From Candidatus Obscuribacterales bacterium (GTDB taxonomy: Bacteria; Cyanobacteriota; Vampirovibrionia; Obscuribacterales; Obscuribacteraceae): a stretch of 64,000 nucleotides of DNA. How positions within the stretch are numbered: position 1 is the first letter of the stretch; each line of letters starts with the position of its first letter. Below, in pieces: positions 1 to 8,168 of the stretch. The notes under the pieces were generated by a model. That model was not told where the DNA came from. It ran no database searches and was given only the letters and a program-made list of their open reading frames with translations. The stretch spans positions 1-64,000 of the forward strand of contig JAIELX010000081.1 in NCBI GenBank assembly GCA_019752635.1, given 5' to 3'. The position numbers and the translations under genes are program-made.

Positions 1-74
1 TCAAGCACTTGTATGAGCGTTTTGTTTTCATTGAAAACCGGAATCAGTATCGAAAGCTTCTTCACAAGTCATCC

Positions 75-815
75 TTAAGCCTTGAGCATCGCCGCATACG
101 CATGGGCTTTCAGTTCGAGCGTATCGTCCAATTTGGCCAATCCGACATCGCCATACCTTCGCGTCAGCGCCTTGCTAATTATTTCATCAGCGAGCGCCGG
201 ATTCTTCGGAAGCAACGATCCATGTAGATAAGTGCCGTACACGAAACCTTTTCCTACGGGCTGAGCGGCACCTTCGAAACCGTCATCGCCATTATTGCCA
301 TTGCCCGTGATCACCTTGCCAAGCGCAGCGGTGCCAGGTCCCAAAAACGTCCGCCCGCTATGGTTCTCGAAACCGGTCAAGGTGCTGCCATCTTGTCGTT
401 GAATCACAACGTTGCCAATCATTCGTCTGTTGCCGGCAACGGTGTGAGCATCGATCAAAGAGATGCCCTTGAGTTCATCACCCTCTGCAGGTCGATAGTA
501 ATGACCAAGCAGCTGATAACCTCCACAAATCGAAAGAATCACAGCGCCAGCGGAAACGGATTCATTCATAAAAGCTTGTTTGCGCAGCAGATCCGCAGCT
601 ACCACTTGCTGCTGCTTGTCTTGTCCACCACCAATGAAATAGACATCGAAAAAATCCGGCGAAAAATCTTCTCCGGGTCCGGGGTCTTTGACAATTGTTT
701 TGATGCCTCGCCAGGCACAGCGTTTTAGCAACGCGATGATATTGCCGCGGTCGCCGTATATGTTCAAATAATGCGCATATAGATGAGCGATTCTCAATTC
801 CAATTGTTGCGACAT
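75..815 (-). CDS. gatD: GatD-type glutamine amidotransferase (lipid II isoglutaminyl synthase subunit)
   Basis: This 246-residue protein is a class I (triad) glutamine amidotransferase of the CobB/CobQ-like GatD group. GatD supplies ammonia to MurT, which amidates the D-glutamate of lipid II in the cytoplasm. The nucleophile is Cys97 in SICGGYQLLG, the paired His is His198 in YGTYLHGS, and the GFENHSGRT segment with Arg130/131 just before it matches the GatD substrate-binding region. Length is normal for GatD (about 240). The ATG is preceded by an AGAGG-like ribosome site. No murT lies upstream, where the SLH gene sits; it could lie beyond the left edge, downstream of this gene, but that is not visible. 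A stand-alone cobyric-acid-type amidotransferase is the alternative. Confidence 0.85.
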   Translation of the reverse strand: MSQQLELRIAHLYAHYLNIYGDRGNIIALLKRCAWRGIKTIVKDPGPGEDFSPDFFDVYFIGGGQDKQQQVVAADLLRKQAFMNESVSAGAVILSICGGYQLLGHYYRPAEGDELKGISLIDAHTVAGNRRMIGNVVIQRQDGSTLTGFENHSGRTFLGPGTAALGKVITGNGNNGDDGFEGAAQPVGKGFVYGTYLHGSLLPKNPALADEIISKALTRRYGDVGLAKLDDTLELKAHAYAAMLKA

Positions 816-1585
816 GGAGTACCTCTTGCCTGCCGTTGCTAATTGTAGTTCTGAAAACGTTCGAATTCCTCACAAATCGAAAGCAGATAACGGGGAGGGC
901 AGCCCTACCTTGTCATCTGACAAGTTTCACTTTCATTGCATTGCATAACGCAGTGGGGCTTCGCATCTCATGCAAAGGCAGGCCGGGAGATACCGATTCC
1001 AAGACTTCACATTCAACCATCGTTTCAGTTTCCTCTTATATGGAAAGGCTGAGATTGGTCTGGAATTATGGTCAGCGTTCTGGCTGCCCGCTGAGGCTCG
1101 CGGAACTCGGCGGAGGACAGGTAGTGAACCAAGCACCAAAACACGCCGTTACGGGGTCGCAAACGAGCCCTCAGCCGGAGAGCACCGCAAATGGTGCAAT
1201 CCGTTGCCACCATATCTGGGGCAGAGACAACTCTGTTGGAAACTCGGTTGACTGAACATGTCAGGGACGAACGCCCAAAATGCTTGATTGGCCTAACTAT
1301 ATCGGTCGCTACATATCGCAGATTACGGATTCTTGAAAAGCGGTTGCCATGAAATCGCCGCTGGCACAACCACTTTTGGGATTCAAACAGATATATCGCT
1401 CAGAAAACTGTTAAATAATTAACGTTATTTAAGGTAGCTGCACAGACCACAGCCACTAGGTCTTCGGATAATTTGCCTAGCTTCCGTTACTTTTGCGGAA
1501 ATCTCTACTACTAAACACCAGAGCAAGTGGGGTATATTGCTGGGGATCGTAAGAGTCGGGTCAATCAGAGGGAGTGATAACTGGT
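816..1585. other. Intergenic region between gatD and the SLH gene
   Basis: This 770-base stretch separates two divergent genes. It has open frames of up to about 140 codons on both strands, but they overlap each other, lack ribosome sites and their translations look like random composition, so I do not call them. The only clear structure is an AT-rich inverted repeat at 1411-1432. A TATATT at 1533-1538 could be the -10 element of the SLH gene, but no good -35 is in place. Confidence 0.5.
1411..1432. promoter_or_regulatory. AT-rich inverted repeat upstream of the SLH gene
   Basis: TTAAATAA (1411-1418) is repeated as its exact reverse complement TTATTTAA (1425-1432), with a 6-base spacer. It lies about 155 bases upstream of the SLH gene start. 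It could be an operator or an upstream promoter element. A shorter ATTAAC/GTTAAT inverted repeat occurs at 59780-59795, upstream of the TadG-like gene. The function is inferred only from position and symmetry. Confidence 0.35.
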
Positions 1586-2152
1586 ATGAGGAAAAGGTTG
1601 GCAACCTTGCTTTCTGCAGCAGTTGTTGCATTGGGTGCAAGCACTGTCATTACTACTTCGCCTGCATTTGCACAAGGTGCGACCAACATCAGCGAATTAA
1701 CAGATGTTGTAGGCAACGAGTGGGCGTATAACGCATTAAAAGAGCTTGTAAATCATCCATGCCACATCTTGGTTGGTTATCCTGACCGCACTTATCGCGG
1801 TCAGAAATCCACCACGCGTTTCGAACTCGCGGCGGCATTATACAAGTATGAGCAGTGTATGGCAGAACGCCTTGCACAGAAAGCAGACAAGGCAGATTTG
1901 GAAAAATTTGCTGCGTTGTTAGAAGAGTTTCGTGGTGAGCTAAACCAATTGAAAGCTCGTGTAGACGATCTTGAACGCCGAATGAAGGCTGTTGAAGAGA
2001 AGAATATCGAGCAAGATATGCGTCTAGCTTATGCCGAACGGCAAAAGGGATTTATTCTTGAACGCCTCGTGAAAGGCACGCTTATCGACGTTCGAGATGT
2101 CGGCGTAGGAGTCTATCGTGGCTCGCGCGCTGTGTACGATTACCTGTTCTAA
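1586..2152 (+). CDS. Secreted SLH-domain protein with coiled coil
   Basis: This 188-residue protein has a signal peptide (about residues 1-28, cut after SPAFA). One S-layer-homology domain follows (about 33-90; motifs VVGNEWAYNALKELV and GYPDRTYRGQKSTTRFELAAAL). Then comes a coiled coil (about 95-145, including LKARVDDLERRMKAVEE) and a short tail ending in Phe. SLH domains bind peptidoglycan or its secondary polymers. In cyanobacterial SLH porins the same SLH-coiled-coil N-terminus leads into an outer-membrane barrel of several hundred residues, which is missing here. ATG 1586 is preferred over GTG 1574 because GGAG lies 11 bases before it and the signal peptide then starts MRKR. It may be a periplasmic tether or spacer protein. 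Loss of a barrel is the alternative, but the following DNA does not continue the frame. Confidence 0.8.
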   Translation: MRKRLATLLSAAVVALGASTVITTSPAFAQGATNISELTDVVGNEWAYNALKELVNHPCHILVGYPDRTYRGQKSTTRFELAAALYKYEQCMAERLAQKADKADLEKFAALLEEFRGELNQLKARVDDLERRMKAVEEKNIEQDMRLAYAERQKGFILERLVKGTLIDVRDVGVGVYRGSRAVYDYLF

Positions 2153-2191
2153 ATCCCCGAACCACGTAACTCGACTCGGCCTGATCTCCAG

Positions 2192-2227
2192 GGAACTCTC
2201 GTTGGGACAAACCTAACGGGAGTTTCC
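2192..2227 (+). terminator. Probable terminator after the SLH gene
   Basis: GGAACTCTCGTT (2192-2203) pairs with AACGGGAGTTTCC (2215-2227) with one bulged base and one G-U pair, giving a stem of about 12 base pairs and an 11-base loop. It lies 40 bases after the stop codon and is followed by moderately T-rich sequence (attgaggttttagg). The T-run is imperfect, so this is probable rather than certain. Confidence 0.55.
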
Positions 2228-2394
2228 TATTGAGGTTTTAGGGGTCGATTACGTTCTTTCGCTCAGTCTGACGTATTATACGTATATACTGTACTCAGCG
2301 CGGTGATCAACCGGCTAAGTGTCGTTCGCATTCATTGTCCTCAAGCGAGTACAGGCAGGCGAAAGTAGCGGTATCGTATTTGGTGGCGCGTAAG

Positions 2395-3231
2395 ATGAGT
2401 GGATCAGAAATTTTGGCGCAACAATCTAATCGTTCAGCAAGCTCCCGGGGCGAAAGCGAATCCCGGTGGCGAAAAGACTTGCAGTTTGCTGTTGATTTGG
2501 CTCACCAGGCAGGCGAGTTAGCATTTAGCTATTTCGCTCGCGGAATCGAATTCTCCAAGAAAGATGATGATTCACCGGTTACGGTGGCGGATCGAGAATG
2601 CGAAGCGATGATTCGAGCGAAGATAACAAAGCTATATCCGTCCGACAATGTGCTTGGCGAAGAGGAAGGCGAAACAAAATCGTCCGGAAGCGGCAGAAAG
2701 TGGATTATCGATCCCATCGACGGAACTTATAACTTCGCCCGCGGCGTGCCGACCTGGTCGGTTCTGCTGGCCCTTGAAGAAGACGGCGAAATTGTCGCAG
2801 GCGTGGTGCACAATCCCGCAGCCAATGAAACCTACAGTGCCAGTCGGAGCGGAGGTTCCTTCAGGAACGGGCGCTCAATTCATGTTTCTTCAGTCAAGAC
2901 CTTACAAGAATCGTATTTCTTGTTTGGCGAACCGGCAAGAATTCTGGAGCACAACCTGCTCGACGGTTTTTCCCGACTTGTGCAAGCAACTTATAAACAC
3001 CGCGGATTTGGCGACTATCTCACTTTCGGGTATGTTTTCGAAGGAAAAGCCGAACTGGGGTTGGAAGTTGGGGTCAAACCGTGGGATCTAGCTCCGATGA
3101 GAATCATCGTTGAAGAGGCCGGGGGCAAATTTACCGATTTGCAGGGCAATCCGGATATCTATCCGGGCACGGCGCTCGTATCAAATGCAATCGTTCATGA
3201 AGCGGCTTTGAAATTACTCACCGGTTCCTAG
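2395..3231 (+). CDS. Inositol-monophosphatase-family phosphatase, probably histidinol-phosphatase (HisN-like)
   Basis: This is a Mg-dependent phosphatase of the IMPase/FBPase fold, about 278 residues. Visible metal-site motifs are the acidic GEEEG loop, DPIDGTYNFARG (DPxDGT) and KPWDLAPM (the second metal Asp). The combination of a RGVPTWSVLLAL segment, HRGFGDYLTFGYVFEG and WDLAPMRIIVEEAGG resembles HisN histidinol-phosphatases more than true inositol monophosphatases. That would place it at the histidinol-phosphate step of histidine synthesis. A general sugar-phosphate or inositol phosphatase cannot be excluded. The open frame extends upstream to TTG 2335, but ATG 2395 gives a normal family length. 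It stands alone after the SLH terminator, and the sensor-kinase gene follows after 65 bases. Confidence 0.8.
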   Translation: MSGSEILAQQSNRSASSRGESESRWRKDLQFAVDLAHQAGELAFSYFARGIEFSKKDDDSPVTVADRECEAMIRAKITKLYPSDNVLGEEEGETKSSGSGRKWIIDPIDGTYNFARGVPTWSVLLALEEDGEIVAGVVHNPAANETYSASRSGGSFRNGRSIHVSSVKTLQESYFLFGEPARILEHNLLDGFSRLVQATYKHRGFGDYLTFGYVFEGKAELGLEVGVKPWDLAPMRIIVEEAGGKFTDLQGNPDIYPGTALVSNAIVHEAALKLLTGS

Positions 3232-3296
3232 TATCTTTAAGAGCATGTTCGGCTTTATAGTGTTACTTGAGCTAAGGGAGCATTGACTCTGGGGGA

Positions 3297-4436
3297 ATGA
3301 GCAAGTTTCGCTGGTCTAATTCAGTCCGCGGACGTATGGCACTGGTCATGACTGGCTGTGCCGTAATACCGATTATGGTCTGCCACATCATTGTATGTGG
3401 TCTGCACGGGCTCGACCTCCTGGCATTTCTCTGGTACCTGCCATTGCTGCCCGCTCTGGCGTGGATTAACTGGCACTTGTCCGGGTTGATCCTCAGCCCG
3501 CTCACAGACTTGTTGTCAGCCACTACCAAGCTCGCGTCCATGGACTTGAGACAGAGGCTGGAAGTGGATTCCCTGGAAGCCAGCGAAATACTTGAGCTGA
3601 GAAAAGCATTCAACCGCTTGCTCAATCGGCTTGAAGAGTCTCTAAACATTCAGTGCCAATTCGTCGGAGACGCATCGCACGAGCTCAGAACGCCGCTCAC
3701 ATCCATTCAGGGCTACACAAAGCTGCTGCAAAGACGTGGCGCAAACATCGACGGACAACTGCTTTCTGAGGCCCTGCAGACCATTTCGGACGAATCAGGA
3801 CGCCTGATTCGCCTCGTCTCCGACCTTTTGCAATTGGCTCGCGCAGACGCCGGTCAGCCTGTCATCGCACAGAAAGCAGTACTCGATTTGCGCCAAGTGC
3901 TTGAAGGCGTTGAAGATACGGTGATGGTCATTGCACCGGAGCACATCGAGGTCCAATTCATTACGCCCCAAAAGCCTGTAATCGTGCAGGCAGACAGCGA
4001 CAAGCTCAAACAAGTCTTTTTGAACCTGACCAACAACGCCATTAAAGCCACTCAAGGCGGCGGAAAAGTGACTGTAACGCTGCGCTCAAATAACGACCAG
4101 GCGATCGTTCGTGTAATCGACACGGGCATCGGAATTGCGCCGGCAGACCAGCAGCGGATCTTCGACCGATTTTACCGAGTTGAGCGCTCGCGCACCCGTA
4201 GCAAGGTTTATGGCGGAGGAACCGGTCTAGGACTGGCTATTGCGCTAACAATAGTGCGTGCGCACGGTGGCAGCATCGAGTTGGAAAGCGAGTTGAATAA
4301 AGGTTCGACCTTTACGGTGCGAATACCGCTCGCCGCGGCAGAAGACGGCGGCGCTCGCAAGGAAAAGCCGGCAGGAGCGACCACGGGCTCCATGCCTGTT
4401 GCAGTCCGAGACCAGGAATCCACCCCGGCGAATTAG
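3297..4436 (+). CDS. Membrane sensor histidine kinase (HAMP, HisKA, HATPase)
   Basis: This 379-residue kinase has two hydrophobic segments (about 14-34 and 41-62) separated only by a very short loop, so it lacks a periplasmic sensor domain. A HAMP linker follows (about 62-115). The phospho-acceptor His128 lies in DASHELRTPLTSIQGY. The ATP-binding domain shows the N box NLTNNAIKAT, the G1 box VIDTGIGIAP and the G2 box GGGTGLGLAI. It would autophosphorylate and pass phosphate to a response regulator, but no regulator gene is adjacent, so it is an orphan kinase here. The sensing part is probably intramembrane or cytoplasmic. Start ATG 3297 is the only reasonable one. Confidence 0.88.
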   Translation: MSKFRWSNSVRGRMALVMTGCAVIPIMVCHIIVCGLHGLDLLAFLWYLPLLPALAWINWHLSGLILSPLTDLLSATTKLASMDLRQRLEVDSLEASEILELRKAFNRLLNRLEESLNIQCQFVGDASHELRTPLTSIQGYTKLLQRRGANIDGQLLSEALQTISDESGRLIRLVSDLLQLARADAGQPVIAQKAVLDLRQVLEGVEDTVMVIAPEHIEVQFITPQKPVIVQADSDKLKQVFLNLTNNAIKATQGGGKVTVTLRSNNDQAIVRVIDTGIGIAPADQQRIFDRFYRVERSRTRSKVYGGGTGLGLAIALTIVRAHGGSIELESELNKGSTFTVRIPLAAAEDGGARKEKPAGATTGSMPVAVRDQESTPAN

Positions 4437-4460
4437 GTTGCCGACAAGCCGGAGCGCTTA

Positions 4461-4494
4461 AAAAGGAAGAAGACCGCACTTTCGTGCGGTCTTC
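4461..4494 (-). terminator. Rho-independent terminator of rplY
   Basis: On the minus strand a perfect 11-bp stem (4469-4479 with 4484-4494, GAAGACCGCAC and its complement) closes a 4-base loop. It is followed by a T-run made by the A-tract at 4461-4464 and neighbouring bases. It lies 24 bases past the rplY stop codon. The convergent sensor-kinase gene may also use the hairpin, but it has no T-run on the plus side. Confidence 0.88.
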
Positions 4495-4517
4495 GAATAC
4501 TTGCAAATTGGTCTGTT

Positions 4518-5069
4518 TTACTTGCCAGCCTTCTTCGGCACGACACGAGCGACTAATTCTTCTAGCGGATTGAGGATCTTCACTCCGGAAGGTGTCTTCA
4601 AATCGCTGAAGTGCAAACCTTGATCGATATTTTCGATCTGCGATATGTCAACATTCAAACTCGCTGGAATGTCATTAGACATGCATTCAATTGTCGCAGT
4701 GTGGAAGATTTCAACCAGCTGTCCGCCTTTTTGAACCGCTGGCGAAATGCCGTGATAATTCAGCGGAACGATAACTGTAATTTTGCGATCACCGCTCACG
4801 CGATAGAATTCGACGTTCAATATCTCATGGTTCACAGCTTTACGCTGAACCGTGCGGATGAGCGCCTTGACATTACCTTCCGGCATATCCAGGTCAACGA
4901 GTTGCGAGTAGGCTGTCTTCGGCAAGCGCGAGAATTCCTTCTGACATACTTGCACCGATACAGAGCTGATGCCGGGACCGTACACCGTTGCCGGTACCAT
5001 GCCCGTGCGACGTAGTTGATTCGGTTTAAGCTTTGTTTCCCGAGCCTCAAGCTTCAGCTTGATTTCCAT
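4518..5069 (-). CDS. rplY: 50S ribosomal protein L25 / Ctc (two-domain form)
   Basis: This 183-residue protein is the long L25/TL5/Ctc form. The N-terminal 5S-rRNA-binding domain spans about 1-90 (KLEARETKLKPNQLRRTGMVPATVYGPG is abridged here to its hallmark GMVPATVYGPG). A C-terminal beta domain (about 95-180) includes the VIVPLNYHGISPAVQKGG strand region and ends in basic residues. It binds 5S rRNA in the large ribosomal subunit. A GAGG ribosome site lies about 7 bases before the ATG. It follows tRNA-Gln by 70 bases on the same strand, so the two could share the tRNA promoter. A strong terminator follows. Confidence 0.93.
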   Translation of the reverse strand: MEIKLKLEARETKLKPNQLRRTGMVPATVYGPGISSVSVQVCQKEFSRLPKTAYSQLVDLDMPEGNVKALIRTVQRKAVNHEILNVEFYRVSGDRKITVIVPLNYHGISPAVQKGGQLVEIFHTATIECMSNDIPASLNVDISQIENIDQGLHFSDLKTPSGVKILNPLEELVARVVPKKAGK

Positions 5070-5139
5070 GATCAGACCTCAATTTTGTTCTATTCGATTT
5101 CGCCGGAAGCGAGCTCATCGCCCGATTTAGGCGAGAAAG

Positions 5140-5211
5140 CTGGGGTGCAAGGATTCGAACCTCGGAATGGCTGGACCAAAACCAGCTGCCTTACCGCTTG
5201 GCGACACCCCA
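5140..5211 (-). tRNA. trnQ: tRNA-Gln (anticodon UUG)
   Basis: A 72-base cloverleaf can be folded on the minus strand. The acceptor arms TGGGGTG and CACCCCA pair over 7 bp. The D arm contains AAGCGGTAAGGC. The anticodon stem CTGG/CCAG closes the loop TTTTGGT with anticodon TTG. The T arm shows the standard GGTTCGAATCC. The discriminator base is G. The 3' CCA is not encoded. The anticodon UUG reads glutamine CAA/CAG codons. Confidence 0.95.
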
Positions 5212-5229
5212 ACGCAGCTACAAGAAAGG

Positions 5230-5259
5230 ATTTTATTGAATTGGCGGCTCGATTGTCAA
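5230..5259 (-). promoter_or_regulatory. Sigma70-type promoter of tRNA-Gln
   Basis: Reading the minus strand, TTGACA (5259-5254) is a perfect -35 element. It is followed after 18 bases by TAAAAT (5235-5230), a 5/6 match to the -10 consensus. Transcription would start near 5223, about 12 bases before the mature tRNA. It probably also serves rplY by read-through. Confidence 0.8.
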
Positions 5260-5468
5260 CTCAGCCATCTACAATCCTCAACACCGAAACCTATTGCCAC
5301 CTCTGCCTTTGGCAGTTACGTCCCGCCAGATATGCAAAGAAACAACTCGCATTTTTTGCAAAATCTTCGCAAAGGGACGCCATCAAGAGGCTTTGTAGCA
5401 GTCCCGGTTGTAATGTGCGGCGAAGCTTTGATCGGTCTGAGCCTGCGCGCAGATAAATAAGACCACGC

Positions 5469-6107
5469 TCACTGAGTTCGCCCGGTCCACTGAACAGGAG
5501 CCTCTTTATGATTAGCTCGCAGCCAATCGCCAAGTTCACCGCCGGACTTCCATATTAGTTGAGGACCATCTTTCTTGAGAGCGTAAACCGTGTACATGTG
5601 GTACTTCGGGTCGTTCAATTTCTCGTGCAGAAATGCTAACTCCAAGATACGGTCATTGTTTACATCTACGGCAAGGGGCTTCTCCGCGGCCTTCCCAGTG
5701 AGCGGATCCACCACCGTTATGTATTCATGTCCCGGAGTTATCTCAGTCAAGACAATCTCCCCGCCACGCTTTAGCTGCGTTGCCGCAACCCACTTATTGT
5801 AGATCTTCCCCATCCGCAAAACGTACTGGTCGCCAACGGGAATCTCCTGCCAAGACAACGAATTCAGGAATCTTTCGTCATCCTCATCCAGGTACGATTT
5901 AGTCCAGGACTTGATCACCCCCTCTTCATTCGCCGAGTCATGTTGATTCACTCTTGGAAGTTCCGGCTGAGCCGGTTCTCTCGAACCTTGCGAAGAATTC
6001 ACAGAATTAGCCGGCGTCCTACTTTCTGAACAGAAGAACTGCAAACACAGGACCAGCCCCGCTACAAGGGACACGACGGTCAGAATTCGCGGCAAGGCGT
6101 TTGACAT
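5469..6107 (-). CDS. Membrane-anchored or secreted hypothetical protein
   Basis: This protein of about 212 residues has one N-terminal hydrophobic segment (about 8-27, including VVSLVAGLVLCLQFFC), then a Ser/Pro/Asn-rich linker and a globular region after about residue 80. The core contains GHEYITVVDPLTGKA and VDVNNDRILELAFLHE; the DVNNDRxxEL pattern is like the Ca-binding loop of FG-GAP/VCBS proteins, but only one copy is present. Start ATG 6107 is chosen over upstream in-frame starts because the signal-like segment then begins close to the N-terminus. It probably faces the periplasm. I do not recognise a specific family. Confidence 0.6.
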   Translation of the reverse strand: MSNALPRILTVVSLVAGLVLCLQFFCSESRTPANSVNSSQGSREPAQPELPRVNQHDSANEEGVIKSWTKSYLDEDDERFLNSLSWQEIPVGDQYVLRMGKIYNKWVAATQLKRGGEIVLTEITPGHEYITVVDPLTGKAAEKPLAVDVNNDRILELAFLHEKLNDPKYHMYTVYALKKDGPQLIWKSGGELGDWLRANHKEAPVQWTGRTQ

Positions 6108-6248
6108 AGAAACAGCATATCGCAGCGCGCAACTATGCGCTTGCGACCTTTTGTATGAGCTACAGCTCCTCGGCAAAGCCTCCGGGCCCTATTGCGCGCA
6201 GGGCGGCGAAAGATTCACTCCGTGTACGACTGCTGGTCGGTCCTCGAA

Positions 6249-7985
6249 TTAGTGCGGCAGAATCAGCGCAGACTTTACCTTCTGCGCTTCGGACACCAGC
6301 GATCGGGCAAAGTTGATTGCGGTTTCGTGATCGCCCTGACCGCTTGCCATTTCAGCAACCGCTCGTAGCCTTCCTTCTTCATCGAGAATTGCTGCGCTAA
6401 CGCAAGTGGAATGTGCAGTTTGCTGCTTGCTCACAAATACGTGATTGTCAGCCACTGAAGCCAAAATTGGTTGGTGCGTAATGCAAAGAATCTGATGCGA
6501 CAAAGCAAGACTGGCAAGCTTATCTCTCATTGATTGAAGAACCTTTCCGCTCAGCCCGGTGTCAATTTCGTCAAAAATGACGGTGTTCACTTGATCAACA
6601 CTGGCAAAAATTTTCTTCACGGCAAGCATAATGCGCGAGAGTTCACCGCCTGAGGCAATTCGCGAAATCGGCTGCAAATCCTGACCCGGGTTCGGAGCAA
6701 TTAGAAATTCGCTACGGTCGCAGCCAGTCGGTCCAGACGGCGAAGCAGTTTCGGCGGATTCGGTGTCATCGGTCCGCCCCAATGAAATCTCAAATCGACA
6801 CTTGGGCATTCCAAGTTCAACCAGCTCAGCATGAATTTGCTCGGCAAGCTTGGCCGAAAGTTTCTTTCGTTTGGCGGAAAGATCAGACGATTGTTTGGCA
6901 AGATCGCGATCGACATCCTGCAACTCCGCGCGAAACTCGTCTACTGAGGCTTGCGCATTTTCCAACTTGTCTATTTCCGTGCGCATCTCGTCGCGCCGAC
7001 GAATCGCTTCTCCTAGCCCCGGTCCGTACTTACGCTTAATCGTCGCCAGCAGCGCCGCGCGCTCCTCAAGCATGGAAAGAGTTTCGGGATCACCATCTAG
7101 TGAATCGCTATAGCGGCGAATTTCACGAGAATGATCTTCCAGCTGCTCAGCACAGTCGTGCAAAGCTCGAGTCAGGTCTTCCAGTGCAGGGTCCAGACAG
7201 GCAGCTTTCTCCAGCTCCGCAGCCGCACGCTGCAACATATCGGTGACACCGCGAGTGCCATCATTGTCATGACCGCGCAATAAAGAATGCGCGCTGGCAA
7301 GTAGCGTCTCAAGATCGGAAACGTTGGCCAAAACTTTGCGCTGCTGCTCAATGGCGGCATCTTCGTCATCACTGTCAAGCTGTGCATCTTCCAGCTCAGA
7401 CAGCTGAAAACGTGCAAAATCCAGGCGCCGTTCACGCTCAGATTCGGAAATGAGCATGTCTTGCAGCTGACAATGAAGTTCTTTTCTACGCGCATAGAGG
7501 GTACGCACTCGCGCCAAGACTTTCTTGTGCTGGTCGTCACCTAACGCGTCGATTAACTCTAGTTGAGATTGCGACGACATCAATGTTCTGAATTCATGTT
7601 GGGCATGAACCGTGACTAGCTTTTGTCGAAGCTCCTGCAATAATCCGCTATTGACCGAAACGCCGTTAACCCTGTTGCGGGAACTGCTTTTGCTAATTTC
7701 TCTAGTGATTGTGAACTCATCACTTTCTTCATCTATGAGGTCGTGTTCTCTCAGCCATGCCGCTATAGACGGTGTCACCGCAAAGACAGCCTCTACGATT
7801 GCCTTGTCGGCACCGGGACGAATCAAACCGGCGCCGCCTCGTCCCCCGAGAGCGATGTTGAGAGCATCCATAATGATGGATTTACCGGCGCCCGCTTCTC
7901 CCGTCAGAACGTTGAAGCCGGGCGTAAAAGGTAGACGCAAGTGTTCAACCAGGGCGAAGTCTTTAATCTCTAGTTCTTTGAGCAT
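6249..7985 (-). CDS. recN: DNA repair protein RecN
   Basis: RecN is an SMC-like ATPase that acts at double-strand breaks in recombinational repair. The 578-residue length is normal (about 550-580). The N-terminal half has the Walker A LTGEAGAGKS (about 28-37) and the typical start MLKELEIKDFALVEHL. A long central coiled coil (about 165-380) follows. The C-terminal lobe has the ABC signature region ASGGELSRIMLAVK, Walker B VIFDEIDTGLSG and the H-loop ILCITHQP. An AGAAGAA-type ribosome site precedes the ATG. A perfect 14-bp palindrome lies 41-54 bases upstream, suggesting SOS-type control. Confidence 0.95.
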   Translation of the reverse strand: MLKELEIKDFALVEHLRLPFTPGFNVLTGEAGAGKSIIMDALNIALGGRGGAGLIRPGADKAIVEAVFAVTPSIAAWLREHDLIDEESDEFTITREISKSSSRNRVNGVSVNSGLLQELRQKLVTVHAQHEFRTLMSSQSQLELIDALGDDQHKKVLARVRTLYARRKELHCQLQDMLISESERERRLDFARFQLSELEDAQLDSDDEDAAIEQQRKVLANVSDLETLLASAHSLLRGHDNDGTRGVTDMLQRAAAELEKAACLDPALEDLTRALHDCAEQLEDHSREIRRYSDSLDGDPETLSMLEERAALLATIKRKYGPGLGEAIRRRDEMRTEIDKLENAQASVDEFRAELQDVDRDLAKQSSDLSAKRKKLSAKLAEQIHAELVELGMPKCRFEISLGRTDDTESAETASPSGPTGCDRSEFLIAPNPGQDLQPISRIASGGELSRIMLAVKKIFASVDQVNTVIFDEIDTGLSGKVLQSMRDKLASLALSHQILCITHQPILASVADNHVFVSKQQTAHSTCVSAAILDEEGRLRAVAEMASGQGDHETAINFARSLVSEAQKVKSALILPH

Positions 7986-8025
7986 AGTTCTTCTTATCAG
8001 CCGCGACAGTCAATATAATAGCCGC

Positions 8026-8039
8026 ACTTTTCGAAAAGT
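8026..8039. promoter_or_regulatory. 14-bp palindrome upstream of recN, candidate LexA-type operator
   Basis: ACTTTTCGAAAAGT is its own reverse complement. On the minus strand TATTAT (8020-8015) follows it and could be the recN -10 element, so a bound protein would cover the -35/spacer region. recN is an SOS gene in many bacteria. The motif does not match the Bacillus (GAAC-N4-GTTC) or E. coli (CTGT-N8-ACAG) LexA boxes, so the SOS role is inference. Confidence 0.45.
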
Positions 8040-8168
8040 CAGTATGCCCGTATATCAGTAGTATCTACAAGTGACGATTAATTCGTGACTTGCATTTGCT
8101 GTCAAGTGCGCAGTCCGGGTGCTCTCCAGTCGTCGATCACTGCGAGATTGATCAAACCCGCGGCCGCG

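Noticed and set aside
836..1369. Overlapping 90-140 codon frames on both strands between gatD and the SLH gene
   Set aside because: They overlap each other on both strands, have no ribosome sites and look random; treated as non-coding.
5167..5460. 97-codon frame overlapping the tRNA-Gln gene
   Set aside because: It runs across the tRNA and its promoter on the opposite strand and has no ribosome site.
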